Origin: Mycobacterium ostraviense
Lineage (GTDB): Bacteria > Actinomycetota > Actinomycetes > Mycobacteriales > Mycobacteriaceae
Direction of reading: 5' to 3'
DNA length: 64,000 nucleotides
Assembly (NCBI RefSeq): GCF_002705925.1
Contig: NZ_NKRE01000001.1
Coordinates: forward strand, 2,020,544 to 2,084,543
Within the stretch, counting starts at the first letter, position 1; every line of letters starts with the position of its first letter. The position numbers and the translations under genes are program-made. Below are positions 56,154-64,000 of the stretch, piece by piece. The notes under the pieces were generated by a model. The model was given only the letters and a program-made list of their open reading frames with translations. It did no database searches and had not been told where the DNA came from.

Positions 56154-57862
56154 GCGCTGTCGACGTCGACACCGCCACTACCGCCGCGGGCCTGCTACGC
56201 AGCTTCAACGAGGCCGGCGCGCTCGATCTTGCGGACGTTCATGTGGCACAGCGTCTTTGCGCCCTGGGCAAGGAGACAGATGACCGGGTGGCGCTGGCCG
56301 CGGCGCTGGCGGTGCGGGCACTACGCGGCGGGTCGGTGTGCGTGGACTTGTCGACGATCGCGGGGGCCGCTGACGGCCTACCGTGGCCGGACCCCGAGCA
56401 GTGGCTGGCTGCGGTGCGGGCCAGCACGCTGCTCGCCGATCCGCCGGTGCTGCATCTCTATGACGACCGGCTGCTGTACCTCGACCGGTACTGGCGCGAG
56501 GAGCAGCAGGTGTGTGACGACCTGCTGGCCATGCTGGTTCCCAGACCATCCGGGCCGGCCTTTGAGCGACTGTTCCCGTCCGGCTACCACGAGCAGCGAG
56601 CCGCCGCGGAGATCGCGCTCTCGCAAGGTGTCACGGTACTGACCGGCGGGCCGGGGACCGGCAAGACCACCACGGTGGCGCGCCTGCTGGCGGCGCTGGC
56701 CGAACAGGCCGAACTGGCCGGCCGGTCACGGCCCCGGATCGCGCTGGCGGCGCCGACCGGCAAGGCGGCGGCGCGGCTGGCCGAGGCGGTGCGACACGAG
56801 GTGACCCGTCTCGATGCGGCCGATCGCATGAGACTCGGGCAGTTGCAGGCGGTTACGCTGCATCGGCTGCTCGGTAGCAGGCCCGACACGTCGTCGCGGT
56901 TTCGCCACGATCGCGGCAATCGGTTGCCGCACGACGTGATCGTGGTTGACGAGACGTCGATGGTGTCGCTGACGCTGATGGCGCGGCTGCTGGAAGCGGT
57001 TCGTCCGGGCGCGCGGCTGATTTTGGTGGGCGATGCCGATCAGCTGGCGTCGGTGGAAGCCGGTGCGGTGCTGGCGGATCTGGTGGACGGGCTGGCGGCG
57101 CGAGACGACGTGCGGGTGGCCGCGCTGCGCACCTCGCATCGGTTCGGCAAATCGATTGGCACCCTGGCCGACGCGATTCGCGGTGGCGACGCGGACCGGG
57201 TGCTGGCGCTGCTGCGATCGGGTGACGAGCACATCGAGTTCATCGACGACGAGGACCCGACGCCACGGTTGCGGGCGGTGTTGGTGCCACACGCGTTGCG
57301 GCTGCGCGAGGCGGCGCTGCTGGGAGCCGTGGACGCCGCGTTGGGCACACTCGACGAGCACCGGATGCTGTGTGCGCACCGGCGCGGGCCTTTCGGTGTC
57401 GGGCACTGGAACCGACAGGTGGAGGCCTGGCTGGCCGAAGAGACGGGCCAGCCGCCCTGGTCGCAGTGGTATGCCGGGCGGCCGCTGCTGGTGACCGCGA
57501 ACGACTACGGGTTACGGGTGTACAACGGCGACACCGGGGTGGCCGTGGCCGGCCCGGACGGTCTGCGCGCCGTCCTGGCCGGTGCGGCCGGGCCGCTCGA
57601 CTTCGCCACGGGCCGGTTGTCCGACGTCGATACCATGCACGCCATGACCATCCACAAGAGCCAGGGCAGCCAGGCCGACGAGGTGACAGTCCTGCTGCCG
57701 GAACAGGATTCGCGACTGCTGACGCGTGAGCTCTTCTACACCGCGGTCACCCGGGCCAAGGCGAAGGTGCGGGTGGTGGGTCACGAGGCGTCGGTGCGGG
57801 CCGCGGTCGAGCGACGCGCGGTGCGGGCGTCCGGGTTGCGAATGCGGTTGCAGCGTCGGTGA
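56150..57862 (+). CDS. recD: Exodeoxyribonuclease V alpha subunit
   Basis: A 570-residue SF1 helicase, near the M. tuberculosis length of 575. Walker A LTGGPGTGKTTTVAR is at about residues 163-177, and Walker B VIVVDETSMVSLTLMARLL at about 263-281. GDADQLASVEAGAVLADL follows, and MTIHKSQGSQADEVTVLLP is close to the C-terminus. The GTG start overlaps the recB stop (GTGA). It completes a compact recC-recB-recD operon. Confidence 0.96.
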   Translation: MSAVDVDTATTAAGLLRSFNEAGALDLADVHVAQRLCALGKETDDRVALAAALAVRALRGGSVCVDLSTIAGAADGLPWPDPEQWLAAVRASTLLADPPVLHLYDDRLLYLDRYWREEQQVCDDLLAMLVPRPSGPAFERLFPSGYHEQRAAAEIALSQGVTVLTGGPGTGKTTTVARLLAALAEQAELAGRSRPRIALAAPTGKAAARLAEAVRHEVTRLDAADRMRLGQLQAVTLHRLLGSRPDTSSRFRHDRGNRLPHDVIVVDETSMVSLTLMARLLEAVRPGARLILVGDADQLASVEAGAVLADLVDGLAARDDVRVAALRTSHRFGKSIGTLADAIRGGDADRVLALLRSGDEHIEFIDDEDPTPRLRAVLVPHALRLREAALLGAVDAALGTLDEHRMLCAHRRGPFGVGHWNRQVEAWLAEETGQPPWSQWYAGRPLLVTANDYGLRVYNGDTGVAVAGPDGLRAVLAGAAGPLDFATGRLSDVDTMHAMTIHKSQGSQADEVTVLLPEQDSRLLTRELFYTAVTRAKAKVRVVGHEASVRAAVERRAVRASGLRMRLQRR

Positions 57863-57911
57863 TTTCGGCGGGAGGCGGCCAGACAGCCGTCTCATCGGTC
57901 CGCGACCCTGC

Positions 57912-57931
57912 GTACTACGAATTCGTAGTAC
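57912..57931. promoter_or_regulatory. Perfect 20-base palindrome: VapBC operator
   Basis: GTACTACGAA followed by TTCGTAGTAC is an exact dyad of 20 bases, 9 bases before the vapB start. A -10 hexamer TACTAT (57929-57934) overlaps its right end and lies 6 bases from the ATG. A VapBC complex bound here would block the promoter, the usual conditional autoregulation. The message is predicted to be leaderless. Confidence 0.75.
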
Positions 57932-57940
57932 TATCGTGGC

Positions 57941-58213
57941 ATGTCCGAAGTGCCGGTGCGCGAATTGAACCAGAACACTGCCGGGGTACTCGCCCGGGTA
58001 AAACGCGGTGAGCACATCGACATCACCGAACGCGGAACCGTCATAGCTCATTTGGTTCCGGCCCAGGAGAATCCCCTAGCCGAGATGATCAGCTCCGGAA
58101 AGCTTCATCCCCCCGCCATCAGCGGGCCGGCGCCACGTTTGACCGGGCCTATCAAAACTGAGCACGAGGCCGGCCAGGTGCTGCGCGAGTTGCGCGACAA
58201 TGAGCGTTACTGA
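57941..58213 (+). CDS. VapB-family (Phd/YefM-like) antitoxin
   Basis: A 90-residue antitoxin. The N-terminal part VPVRELNQNTAGVLARVKRG with ITERGTVIAHLVP is the Phd/YefM DNA-binding fold. The C-terminal part (SSGKLHPPAISG onward, to LRELRDNERY) should bind toxin. A perfect palindromic operator and -10 hexamer precede the ATG. Stop overlaps the toxin start by one base (TGATG). It sits next to recD in a position where M. tuberculosis also carries vapBC genes, but I do not assign a specific VapB number. Confidence 0.9.
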   Translation: MSEVPVRELNQNTAGVLARVKRGEHIDITERGTVIAHLVPAQENPLAEMISSGKLHPPAISGPAPRLTGPIKTEHEAGQVLRELRDNERY

Positions 58214-58395
58214 TGCTCTATCTCGACACCTCGGCCCTGATCAAACTGATCCGGCGGGAACCGGAAAGCGATGCTCTGGCGGAGTGGCTTGACACGCAGG
58301 TGCCCGCGGCATGGGTGTCGTCGACGCTGACGGAAGTGGAGCTGCCTCGCGCCCTGCGGCGCGTCGAACCTGAGCTGCTTAGAGCCTGTTCGTAA
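58213..58395 (+). pseudogene. VapC toxin (PIN domain), truncated to 60 residues
   Basis: The PIN-domain start MLYLDTSALIKLIRREPESD supplies the first catalytic Asp, and SSTLTEVELPRALRRV the conserved Glu. A normal VapC is about 130 residues with two more acidic residues near the C-terminus; these are absent. The reading frame hits GAGCCTGTTCGTAAAC at 58383 and stops at once. The expected PIN C-terminal motif (with DAxH or D-x-x-x-A) is not found downstream. The toxin is very probably inactive, leaving its antitoxin intact. Confidence 0.85.
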
Positions 58396-58531
58396 ACGGG
58401 TGTGACTGTAGTGGCAGATGATAGCGATGTGATAACGATTGCGTGTCATGTGAGGGCGTGAGGCGGGGCTCGCGGTAGCCCGGATACTTCCTGTTCGCTG
58501 CCACTGCACACTTCCTTCCTCCAGGCTCTCA
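58383..58531. other. Junction stretch between vapC and the integrative element, possible IS end
   Basis: The sequence starting GAGCCTGTTCGTAAACGG departs from PIN-domain coding and carries no ORF. Such GC-TGTTCGTAAA termini resemble ends of mutator-type (IS256) insertion sequences, but no transposase or matching inverted end was found, so this is a weak guess. It is followed by the truncated translocase at about 58532. The fusion of two broken genes across 150 bases implies a deletion. Confidence 0.4.
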
Positions 58532-59059
58532 AGATCAAACCTGGTTCGGAAGTCTCCGAGAAACCGGGGGAAGCACAGGCTACGCGGTACCACCAGAACA
58601 CATCGACCCACCCCGGCTGAGCCGCACATCGTATTGCTGGTCGATGAGCTGGCCACCTTGACCGCCTACGCTGACCGTAAACAACGCGCAGAGGTCGAAC
58701 AGCTGCTCGGGTTGTGGCTGGCTCAGGGCCGCGCGGTCGGAATATCGGTGATCGCCGCCGTGCAAGACCCCTCCAAAGACGTCGTCGCGCTGCGCCAACT
58801 GTTCCCCGTGCGCGTCGGCCTGCGCATGACCGAGCCCACCCAGACCGCGATGATCCTCTCAACAGCAGCCCATCAGGGCGGGGCGCGTTGCGAAGACATC
58901 CCCGACGCCACCCCCGGGGTCGGCTACGTGCTCACTGAAGGCAATAGCCGCCTGGCGCGGGTACGGGCCTTCTGCGTCACCGACAACGACATCTGCTGGC
59001 TGGCCACTCACTTTCAGCCACCCACACCAAACCACAACGGCCCAAGGACACGGCGATGA
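58532..59059 (+). pseudogene. C-terminal part of an FtsK/SpoIIIE-type DNA translocase (AICE TraB/TraSA type)
   Basis: The frame reads LRGTTRTHRPTPAEPHIVLL, then VDELATLTAYADRKQRAEVE, WLAQGRAVGISVIAAVQDPS, FPVRVGLRMTEPTQTAMILS and GVGYVLTEGNSRLARVRAFC. This is the second half of the FtsK-like ATPase: Walker B (IVLLVDEL) and downstream motifs are present, but the N-terminal half with Walker A is missing. In actinomycete integrative elements this protein moves double-stranded DNA between mycelia or cells. A start codon is lacking; transcription from 58634 would give only 141 residues. ATGA overlap with the next gene shows the original operon. Confidence 0.82.
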
Positions 59060-60672
59060 CCACCCCAACAACGATCGTGCTGCCGGGTTTGGCGGCCACC
59101 GTTGATCCCGGGCCGGTGATCGCCCAGATGCTGCGCCGGGCATCCTCGCCGAGTTACGGGCCGTGGTGGCACCGGGTGGAATCGGTCGGGTTTTGCGCCT
59201 ACCCGATCCAGCTCTCGGGCATCGACAACGTCGGGCGTGGGCACAGTGTGTGGACGCGCTGCAACAACCGTCGCGCTGCGGTGTGTCCGTCGTGTTCGGA
59301 TCTTTATGCCCGCGACACCTGGCAACTCGTACACGCCGGGGCTGCCGGCGGTCACCACGACATGCCCGCCGACGTCGCCGATCGGCCGCAAGTGTTCGCC
59401 ACGCTGACCGCACCCAGTTACGGCGCGGTGCACAACGCCACCGGCAGGCCCTGCCACCCCCGCAATCCCGGCGGGCCGGCGGCGCGTTGCCAGCATGGAA
59501 AACTCGTGCACTGCACCACAACCCACAGCGTCGACGATCCCGTGGTGGGTCAGCCGCTCTGCGGGCAGTGCTACGACTACCTCGGGCATGTGCTGTTCAC
59601 CTGGCATCTGCCCGAGCTGTGGCGGCGGTTGACCATCGCACTACGACGCGCCGTCTCCACCCAGCTGAAAACCGTTGGGGTCACGCCCGGATCGGTGCGG
59701 GTCAGTTTCGTCAAAATCGTGGAACTGCAAGCCCGCGCCGTCCCCCACATCCACGCCCTGATCCGCCTGGACCCCGCTGACCCTCCCGACACCAGCGGGT
59801 CGGGCGACCACCAGTGTTACGGCCCCGCCGCCCCTTGGGGCGGTGGGGTGACCCGCCCGGTAGCCGACCAAGACGGTGACTGGTCGTCGTCGATCACCGC
59901 TGCCGAGTTGGCCGCTCTGATCCAGCGCGCCGCCCGCCACATCAGCATCGACGTCACTGTCGGCGAAGGCGGCCCCGACCAGACTGTCGTGCGCACCCTA
60001 CGGTTCGGCACGCAGATCGACACTCAATCCTTGGAACAAGAAACCACCACAGCCCCAGACAATCCCGCCACTCAGGCCGCCCCCAGCACGGTGTCGCGGT
60101 TGTCGCCGCGCCGGGTCGCGGCATACCTGGCCAAATACGTCACCAAATCCCTACACGACTTCGGTATCACCGCCCGACGCTTGTCGGCCGAAGCGATCGG
60201 CGGCCTGGACGTCAGCGAACACGTGCGCGCCATCTTGACCACCATCGCCGACCTCGCCGATACGGTCTCGGCGGGATCATCGTTGACCGGGATCGGGCGC
60301 TGGCTGCACACCCTGGGCTACCGCGGCCACATCACCACCAAATCGCGGCGCTACTCGACCACCATGAGCGCGCTGCGCACCGGGCGCGCCGCCTGGACCC
60401 GCGACCAGGAAGCCAAACATTCAGGCCCGCAAGACGATACACACTCCGCCCATTCCGCTGCCGCGGTGACGGCGAGCACAAGCGGGCGGCGCGAACCGAT
60501 CGACGCAGACGACGTGTTGTGGGAGTTCGACCGCGCCGGACACACCAGCGCCGGCGACCGCGTCTTGGTCATCTCCGCAGCCCTGCGCCACATCAGCGCC
60601 CGCATCACCGGCATCACCGAATCCCGAACTACCGCCACGCGCACCCCAGCGACATCCCGCGGAGCCGGGTGA
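59056..60672 (+). CDS. RepSA-like rolling-circle replication initiator (HUH endonuclease)
   Basis: A 538-residue protein. Zinc-ribbon-like cysteines occur at TRCNNRRAAVCPSCSDLY (about residues 68-84) and in CGQCYDYL (about 169-176). The HUH metal motif is AVPHIHALIRLDP at about 228-240 (His-Ile-His). The candidate nucleophile Tyr lies in AAYLAKYVTKSLHDFG at about 355-370. This arrangement is that of RepSA of pSAM2-like AICEs, which replicate by rolling circle after excision. ATG overlaps the translocase stop. The frame is intact with no lesion. Confidence 0.85.
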   Translation: MTTPTTIVLPGLAATVDPGPVIAQMLRRASSPSYGPWWHRVESVGFCAYPIQLSGIDNVGRGHSVWTRCNNRRAAVCPSCSDLYARDTWQLVHAGAAGGHHDMPADVADRPQVFATLTAPSYGAVHNATGRPCHPRNPGGPAARCQHGKLVHCTTTHSVDDPVVGQPLCGQCYDYLGHVLFTWHLPELWRRLTIALRRAVSTQLKTVGVTPGSVRVSFVKIVELQARAVPHIHALIRLDPADPPDTSGSGDHQCYGPAAPWGGGVTRPVADQDGDWSSSITAAELAALIQRAARHISIDVTVGEGGPDQTVVRTLRFGTQIDTQSLEQETTTAPDNPATQAAPSTVSRLSPRRVAAYLAKYVTKSLHDFGITARRLSAEAIGGLDVSEHVRAILTTIADLADTVSAGSSLTGIGRWLHTLGYRGHITTKSRRYSTTMSALRTGRAAWTRDQEAKHSGPQDDTHSAHSAAAVTASTSGRREPIDADDVLWEFDRAGHTSAGDRVLVISAALRHISARITGITESRTTATRTPATSRGAG

Positions 60673-60947
60673 TGACCAAAACACCCGCAGGCCGCGCTGC
60701 CGGCAGTCACGATGACGGCGCGGTCCCGCTCTATGAGCGTGCCGAATTCATCGCCTGGCTGCGCGCTTCATGTGAACGCCAGAACCTGCCCGTCACGGTG
60801 AGCGACCCGACCGTGATCGCCCGCGTGGCGACCCTGCTCGGAGCGGACAACCAGGAGTACTCGGCGGTTCATACCCGCCACACCGGCCGCACCCGCCCGA
60901 TATCGAGGCTGCGCGAACCGGGCGTGCCCGGAGCGATCACGGCGTGA
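60672..60947 (+). CDS. Small element protein, unknown function
   Basis: A 91-residue protein, ATG overlapping the rep stop (TGATG). The first half is ERAEFIAWLRASCERQNLPVT followed by DPTVIARVATLLGADNQ, a short helical domain. Its position between rep and integrase is where AICEs carry an excisionase, but no MerR/HTH_17 motif is evident. Its last 26 codons overlap the 3' end of the convergent integrase, so the true C-terminus may be affected by the element's layout. Confidence 0.6.
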   Translation: MTKTPAGRAAGSHDDGAVPLYERAEFIAWLRASCERQNLPVTVSDPTVIARVATLLGADNQEYSAVHTRHTGRTRPISRLREPGVPGAITA

Positions 60948-62307
60948 TCCAACACCGCCTTGACGACGGCTTGCTGTCGACCCAAGTCCAGATCAGCCCA
61001 CCCGCTACGCAACGCTGCTCCCGTGCCGGCCAACTCATAGATCGCGGTGGTGTCCGTGGCCGCGGCGATATCGCGGCGCGCGGTGGTGATGCGGTCGGTG
61101 ATCGGGTCGCGCGCGGCGATCCACTCCCGGGCGGTGATCACCCCATCGGCGTACAGGCCGGCCAGCTCATCCAGACGGTCTTGATCGGTGTCGACTTGAG
61201 CGGCCAACACAGCCACGTCCTGGTCGGTGCTCGCTTTGCCTGTCAGCGCGTCGGACAGTTGGGCTGAGTCCAGCCGGGCCAGCACCGCCTCGGTTAACAA
61301 CTCCTCCACCGGGGCAGCCACCACCGTCAGCCGCCCGCACCCGCCCTGGTCTGGGCCGCTCAGACACACATAGCGGCGCACCGGCGTCGCGGGACCGCCG
61401 TGGCGGGCTTGGGAATACAACCGGCCCCCGCAGCGCCCGCACCGCAGCAACCCCGATAGCAGGTAGGTGCGCGGCGCGCGGGTCTTGTGCAGCGCCCGAG
61501 CAGCCATGCGGGCCAACACTTGATCCCGTTGCGCCGCGGTGATGATCGCCGGCCACACTGCGGGCCCGATCACTTGCCCGTGATGCTCACGCAGGCCTGC
61601 GATACGCCCCGAGCACAAGATTTGACGCACCGCCGAGGTACCCCACGACGTCGATGCCGCCGGCGCGATACCGGAATCGTTGAGCCACACCGTCAACGAG
61701 CGGATCGAAGCCCCCGCCAGATACCGGTCCACCATCTGGCGCACTACCGCGGCCTCGGCCTCGCGCAGCGTGACCTTGTCGGGCTCGTAGCCAAACGGGC
61801 GCACCGAGCCGTGCGGCAACCCTTGTTCGGCGTTCTGCAACATCTTGCGGCGAATACGCGCGGACTTCCTGCCCGACTCCTTCGCGGCGAACGCCGCGAA
61901 AATCCGGGCCATGAATAACCCGTCATCATTACCCAAATCGATGTCGGCGGTCACCGTGGCTAGATCACGCACGCCCACCGACTCGCACAAGGCCACGAAC
62001 TCTTCCAACTCGACCGGGCGGCGATGCAACCGATCCAAGTTGTAAACAATCACCGCATCGCGCACACCGGCGCCAAGATCGGCAGCATCCGCGCATACTC
62101 CCGGCGCGGCTTACCCGAAAACGCCGATACGTCGTTATCGACATACTCATCACCCACCGGCCAGCCCCGATCAGCGGCCAGCTTGCGGCAATCCTCCAAC
62201 TGCCGCGCCACCCCCAACCCAGTCCCCTCCACATCAGCCGAAATCCGGGCATAAATCGCCGCCGATCGCACCCCGGAACGCTGACCAGCGGCTTTCGTCT
62301 TGACCAC
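60869..62307 (-). pseudogene. Large serine recombinase (phiRv1-integrase-like), one-base frameshift
   Basis: The GTG-initiated first frame reads SAAIYARISADVEGTGLGVA and ends at a stop soon after REYARML. The second frame resumes ADLGAGVRDAVIVYNLDRLH and RRPVELEEF, and runs through the zinc-ribbon LLRCGRCGGRLYSQ with later Cys pairs to VRPVWRV. Restoring one base near 62081-62083 (GCC for CC) joins the two. Catalytic Ser is in YARISAD, with resolvase residues and recombinase domain intact. The match to the phiRv1 family rests on GVARQLEDC and DNDVSAFSGKPR. It is inactive unless the lesion is an assembly error. Confidence 0.85.
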
Positions 62308-62336
62308 GGGGGTATATTAGCAATGCGTGAGCTTTG
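62308..62336. other. Candidate attachment-site junction (attR/attL half) inside the 13E12 gene
   Basis: The 13E12 reading stops matching its family here, and the serine integrase gene starts at 62307. Serine integrases usually lie next to their attP, so one end of the element should be in this short window. The crossover core cannot be defined without the unoccupied site or the opposite junction, which is not seen in the window. Text of the junction includes CGTCAAAGCTCACGC. Confidence 0.5.
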
Positions 62337-63546
62337 ACGGATGTGTGGGCCCCAACGGCCAGGGCACCGTATGGTCGATGTCACAAAATTCGGCGGGCAC
62401 GTCACATCCGGGGAACCGGCACGTCAAATCGCGGATTCGGATGAACTCCGCCAGCTTGGCCGACGGTCGGTGGTGCGGCTCTAACCCAAGGCCGCCGGGT
62501 TGGCGCACGGGGCTGATGGTGGCCCCGCCGCGGATCAACTCGGCCAGCAGCGGCGCAGGCACCACACCCCCGCTGGTAATCAACGTGGCCGGCGGCTTGA
62601 CCGATGACGCGGCGGGCTGATCGGGTTCGGGGTCCGGCGCCAACGCCTCGGCCAGCGTCATCTCCGGAGTGATTGGCCGCGATGGGGGCACCTCACCCGA
62701 CATGTGCGGGTCAGCTGCAGCATCCAGCGCGCAGGACTCGGCGACGACGTGGATGACCACACCGCTGGCCCGCTCGTTAGTGTCGCCGGCACCGCAGGGG
62801 CAGTCGGCGTTACCGCACCCGCACACCAGCCGTTCGGCGCCTGCGGCCAATGCGCCCAGCGCATCGGCGCGGCGCTGAGCCAGGGTGCGCGGGTCGTCGT
62901 CGCACACCCCGTGGGCCATCTGTTTCAGCCGCCGATCCAGCATCGCGGCGTCGGTGGCATATAGCCGGCCCCACAACGCGGCGGTGCCCACGTCGTCGTC
63001 GGGTTCGCCGAAGCACACGTCGCGGCTGCGGGCCGCCGCACGGGTGCGCCGCAACGCACCGGGGTCGTAGCGATCAACCCACCCGTCGATGGCCTGCTCC
63101 AATTTGGACGCCGACAACGGCCCCCACGCACCGGCGTGTTCGGCCACCGCGGCATCGACGAGTCGCTGCGCCTCGGGGTCGCGGACCAGATAGGTCCGCC
63201 ACGCGATGACCGACATCAACCGCGCGCTAACCCCCCCGGCCAAAAACAGCGCCGCCACCTTGGGCAGCCGATTCAAGGCCAGGCTCAGATGCATCTGCCC
63301 AGACGCCCTGCCCTGACTCAGACCCAGCGCGGCAGCCACCTCGGCAGCAGCGCTGTCCCATTCGTCGCACGCCCAGTCTGCGCGCTGGTCACTGGCGGTG
63401 CGCCGACAGGTCAGCGCGGCGATCGCCGACAACCGCCGAGCACTCGCGGCCGCCTCCGCGCGAGCGCAGTCCTCGATCGCTGCCACCAGCGCAGAGTCGT
63501 CGCATCGGCGCAGTTCAGCCGGATCCGGCAACGACACTTCGAACAT
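62317..63546 (-). pseudogene. DUF222/HNH-endonuclease (13E12 repeat family) gene, 3' end lost at element boundary
   Basis: A 409-residue reading from ATG 63546 ([18 protein letters not shown]). The DUF222 region follows ([40 protein letters not shown]), and then the start of the HNH domain [20 protein letters not shown]. After WPLGPTHPS the family sequence (normally SNxxxLCRxHHxxK) is replaced by KLTHC and a stop. The missing HNH half includes the second metal-binding His. The switch at about 62332-62335 is 28 bases from the integrase start. REP13E12 genes are the known integration targets of phiRv1. Confidence 0.85.
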
Positions 63547-63866
63547 ATGAGCGATACTAGGCGACGGCACCGACAACACGATCTGAACTGACCACCCGCC
63601 CGACAACGACGCGTGAAGCCGATGCGGTAACCGCGGTGCTGGCAAGAACGCGAGCATCAGGCAGCGCGGCGAGATCGCGTTGCCCGGTCCGGCGGAAGAC
63701 AGCGGCGAAAACGCTGACCAGGTCATCCACGCGCGCCGACGCCGACGGAACCAGTGGCGAGGTCTCGTCGCACAGTGCCACTTGCCACAGGCTCAGACCG
63801 TGGGCTCGCCCCAGTCGCGCAGCGGAATCTGTCAACCTGAATGAGGCACCGTCGAGCGGTAATTAC
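63547..63866. other. Gene-free stretch upstream of the 13E12 gene
   Basis: About 320 bases between the 13E12 start and the putative IS end. An unsupported minus-strand ORF here (63557-63835) contains [20 protein letters not shown] and [20 protein letters not shown], which looks protein-like and may be a decayed gene fragment. It has no clear start or family match. I did not assign it. Confidence 0.4.
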
Positions 63867-64000
63867 TGAGCGGCCTCCTCGGTGTCGTCTGGCTTGTTGA
63901 TTGAGGTTCCCCCCAAACCGTAGAGGCATCGACAATGAGGAGCACGATGCCAGAGAAGCGGATGAAGTACGACCGGGAGTTCCGTGAGGGGGCTGTCCGG
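63867..64000 (+). mobile_element. Left part of an IS3-type insertion sequence, cut by window edge
   Basis: The stretch TGAGCGGCCTCCTCGGTG from about 63867 is a candidate terminal repeat 80 bases upstream of the transposase start. The element runs off the window, so its other end, target duplication and identity cannot be checked. The exact left boundary is uncertain. Confidence 0.5.
63947..64000 (+). CDS. Transposase OrfA of IS3-like type, N-terminal 18 residues
   Basis: MPEKRMKYDREFREGAVR is the characteristic start of IS3-family OrfA proteins (a helix-turn-helix DNA-binding protein normally continuing 'IVEETGKPIAQVARDLG'). GAGGAG precedes ATG by about 5 bases. The rest lies beyond the window. 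Nearby it may mark the border of a larger accessory region containing the integrative element. Confidence 0.75.
   Translation, partial: MPEKRMKYDREFREGAVR

Noticed and set aside
63557..63835. Minus-strand ORF upstream of the 13E12 gene
   Set aside because: Partly protein-like but without a recognised family or convincing start; kept only as a possible decayed fragment.
58501..64000. Complete prophage
   Set aside because: No capsid, terminase, portal or lysis genes. RepSA-like and FtsK-like genes point to an integrative plasmid-like element.

Overview
The window is GC-rich chromosomal DNA from a slow-growing Mycobacterium. Gene order matches the M. tuberculosis segment from about Rv0684 down to Rv0626, inverted: the str operon, rpoBC, mkl, rplJL, the mmaA1-mmaA4 mycolate methyltransferase cluster, rplKA-nusG-secE, hadABC and recCBD. 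Four consecutive mmaA paralogues plus hadABC point to the M. tuberculosis/M. kansasii side of the genus. The species is not fixed by the sequence, and ortholog names (Rv numbers) rest on remembered protein sequence and gene order, not on a search.

Layout. 1-2834: str operon on the minus strand (rpsL-rpsG-fusA1, fusA1 cut by the window edge). 3180-4960: a TetR regulator diverging from two secreted DUF3060 proteins. 4973-9036: a fadE8-echA4-PaaX-like-echA5 lipid beta-oxidation operon. 9090-10746: lipoprotein esterase lpqP and DNA repair endonuclease IV. 10862-18411: rpoC and rpoB. 18905-23417: mkl ATPase, carotenoid oxygenase with divergent TetR, rplL and rplJ. 23824-29521: ROK sugar kinase, a 'fabD2' protein and a GH38 mannosidase. 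29531-30525: decayed WYL and DinB genes. 30682-36732: UbiB-like kinase, lipG and mmaA1-4, with mmaA2 broken. 36820-38706: a decayed DGPF/ECF sigma pair. 38781-43594: translation, secretion and mycolate dehydratase genes with three tRNAs. 43739-46528: an orphan antitoxin-like protein, glyoxalase II, a membrane protein and echA3. 46583-49486: a decayed molybdopterin oxidoreductase, its small partner and cyanase. 49594-57862: recC-recB-recD. 57941-64000: accessory DNA.

The accessory end is the least ordinary part. A VapBC module has a truncated toxin. Beside it lies a roughly 3.8-kb remnant of an AICE-like integrative element: a truncated FtsK-type translocase, a RepSA-like HUH replication initiator, a small protein, and a phiRv1-like serine integrase with a one-base frameshift. 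The element abuts, within about 30 bases of the integrase start, a DUF222/HNH (13E12-family) gene that stops inside its HNH domain. This recalls the known use of REP13E12 copies as phiRv1 integration sites. A transposase gene begins at the window edge.

Two trends run through the window. Housekeeping blocks are intact and collinear. Accessory metabolic modules (mmaA2, the ECF/DGPF pair, the Mo-oxidoreductase, DinB/WYL) carry several independent deletions and frameshifts. Two M. tuberculosis blocks are absent at their syntenic positions: mmpS5-mmpL5-Rv0678, and the toxin-antitoxin-rich segment between rpoB and mkl.
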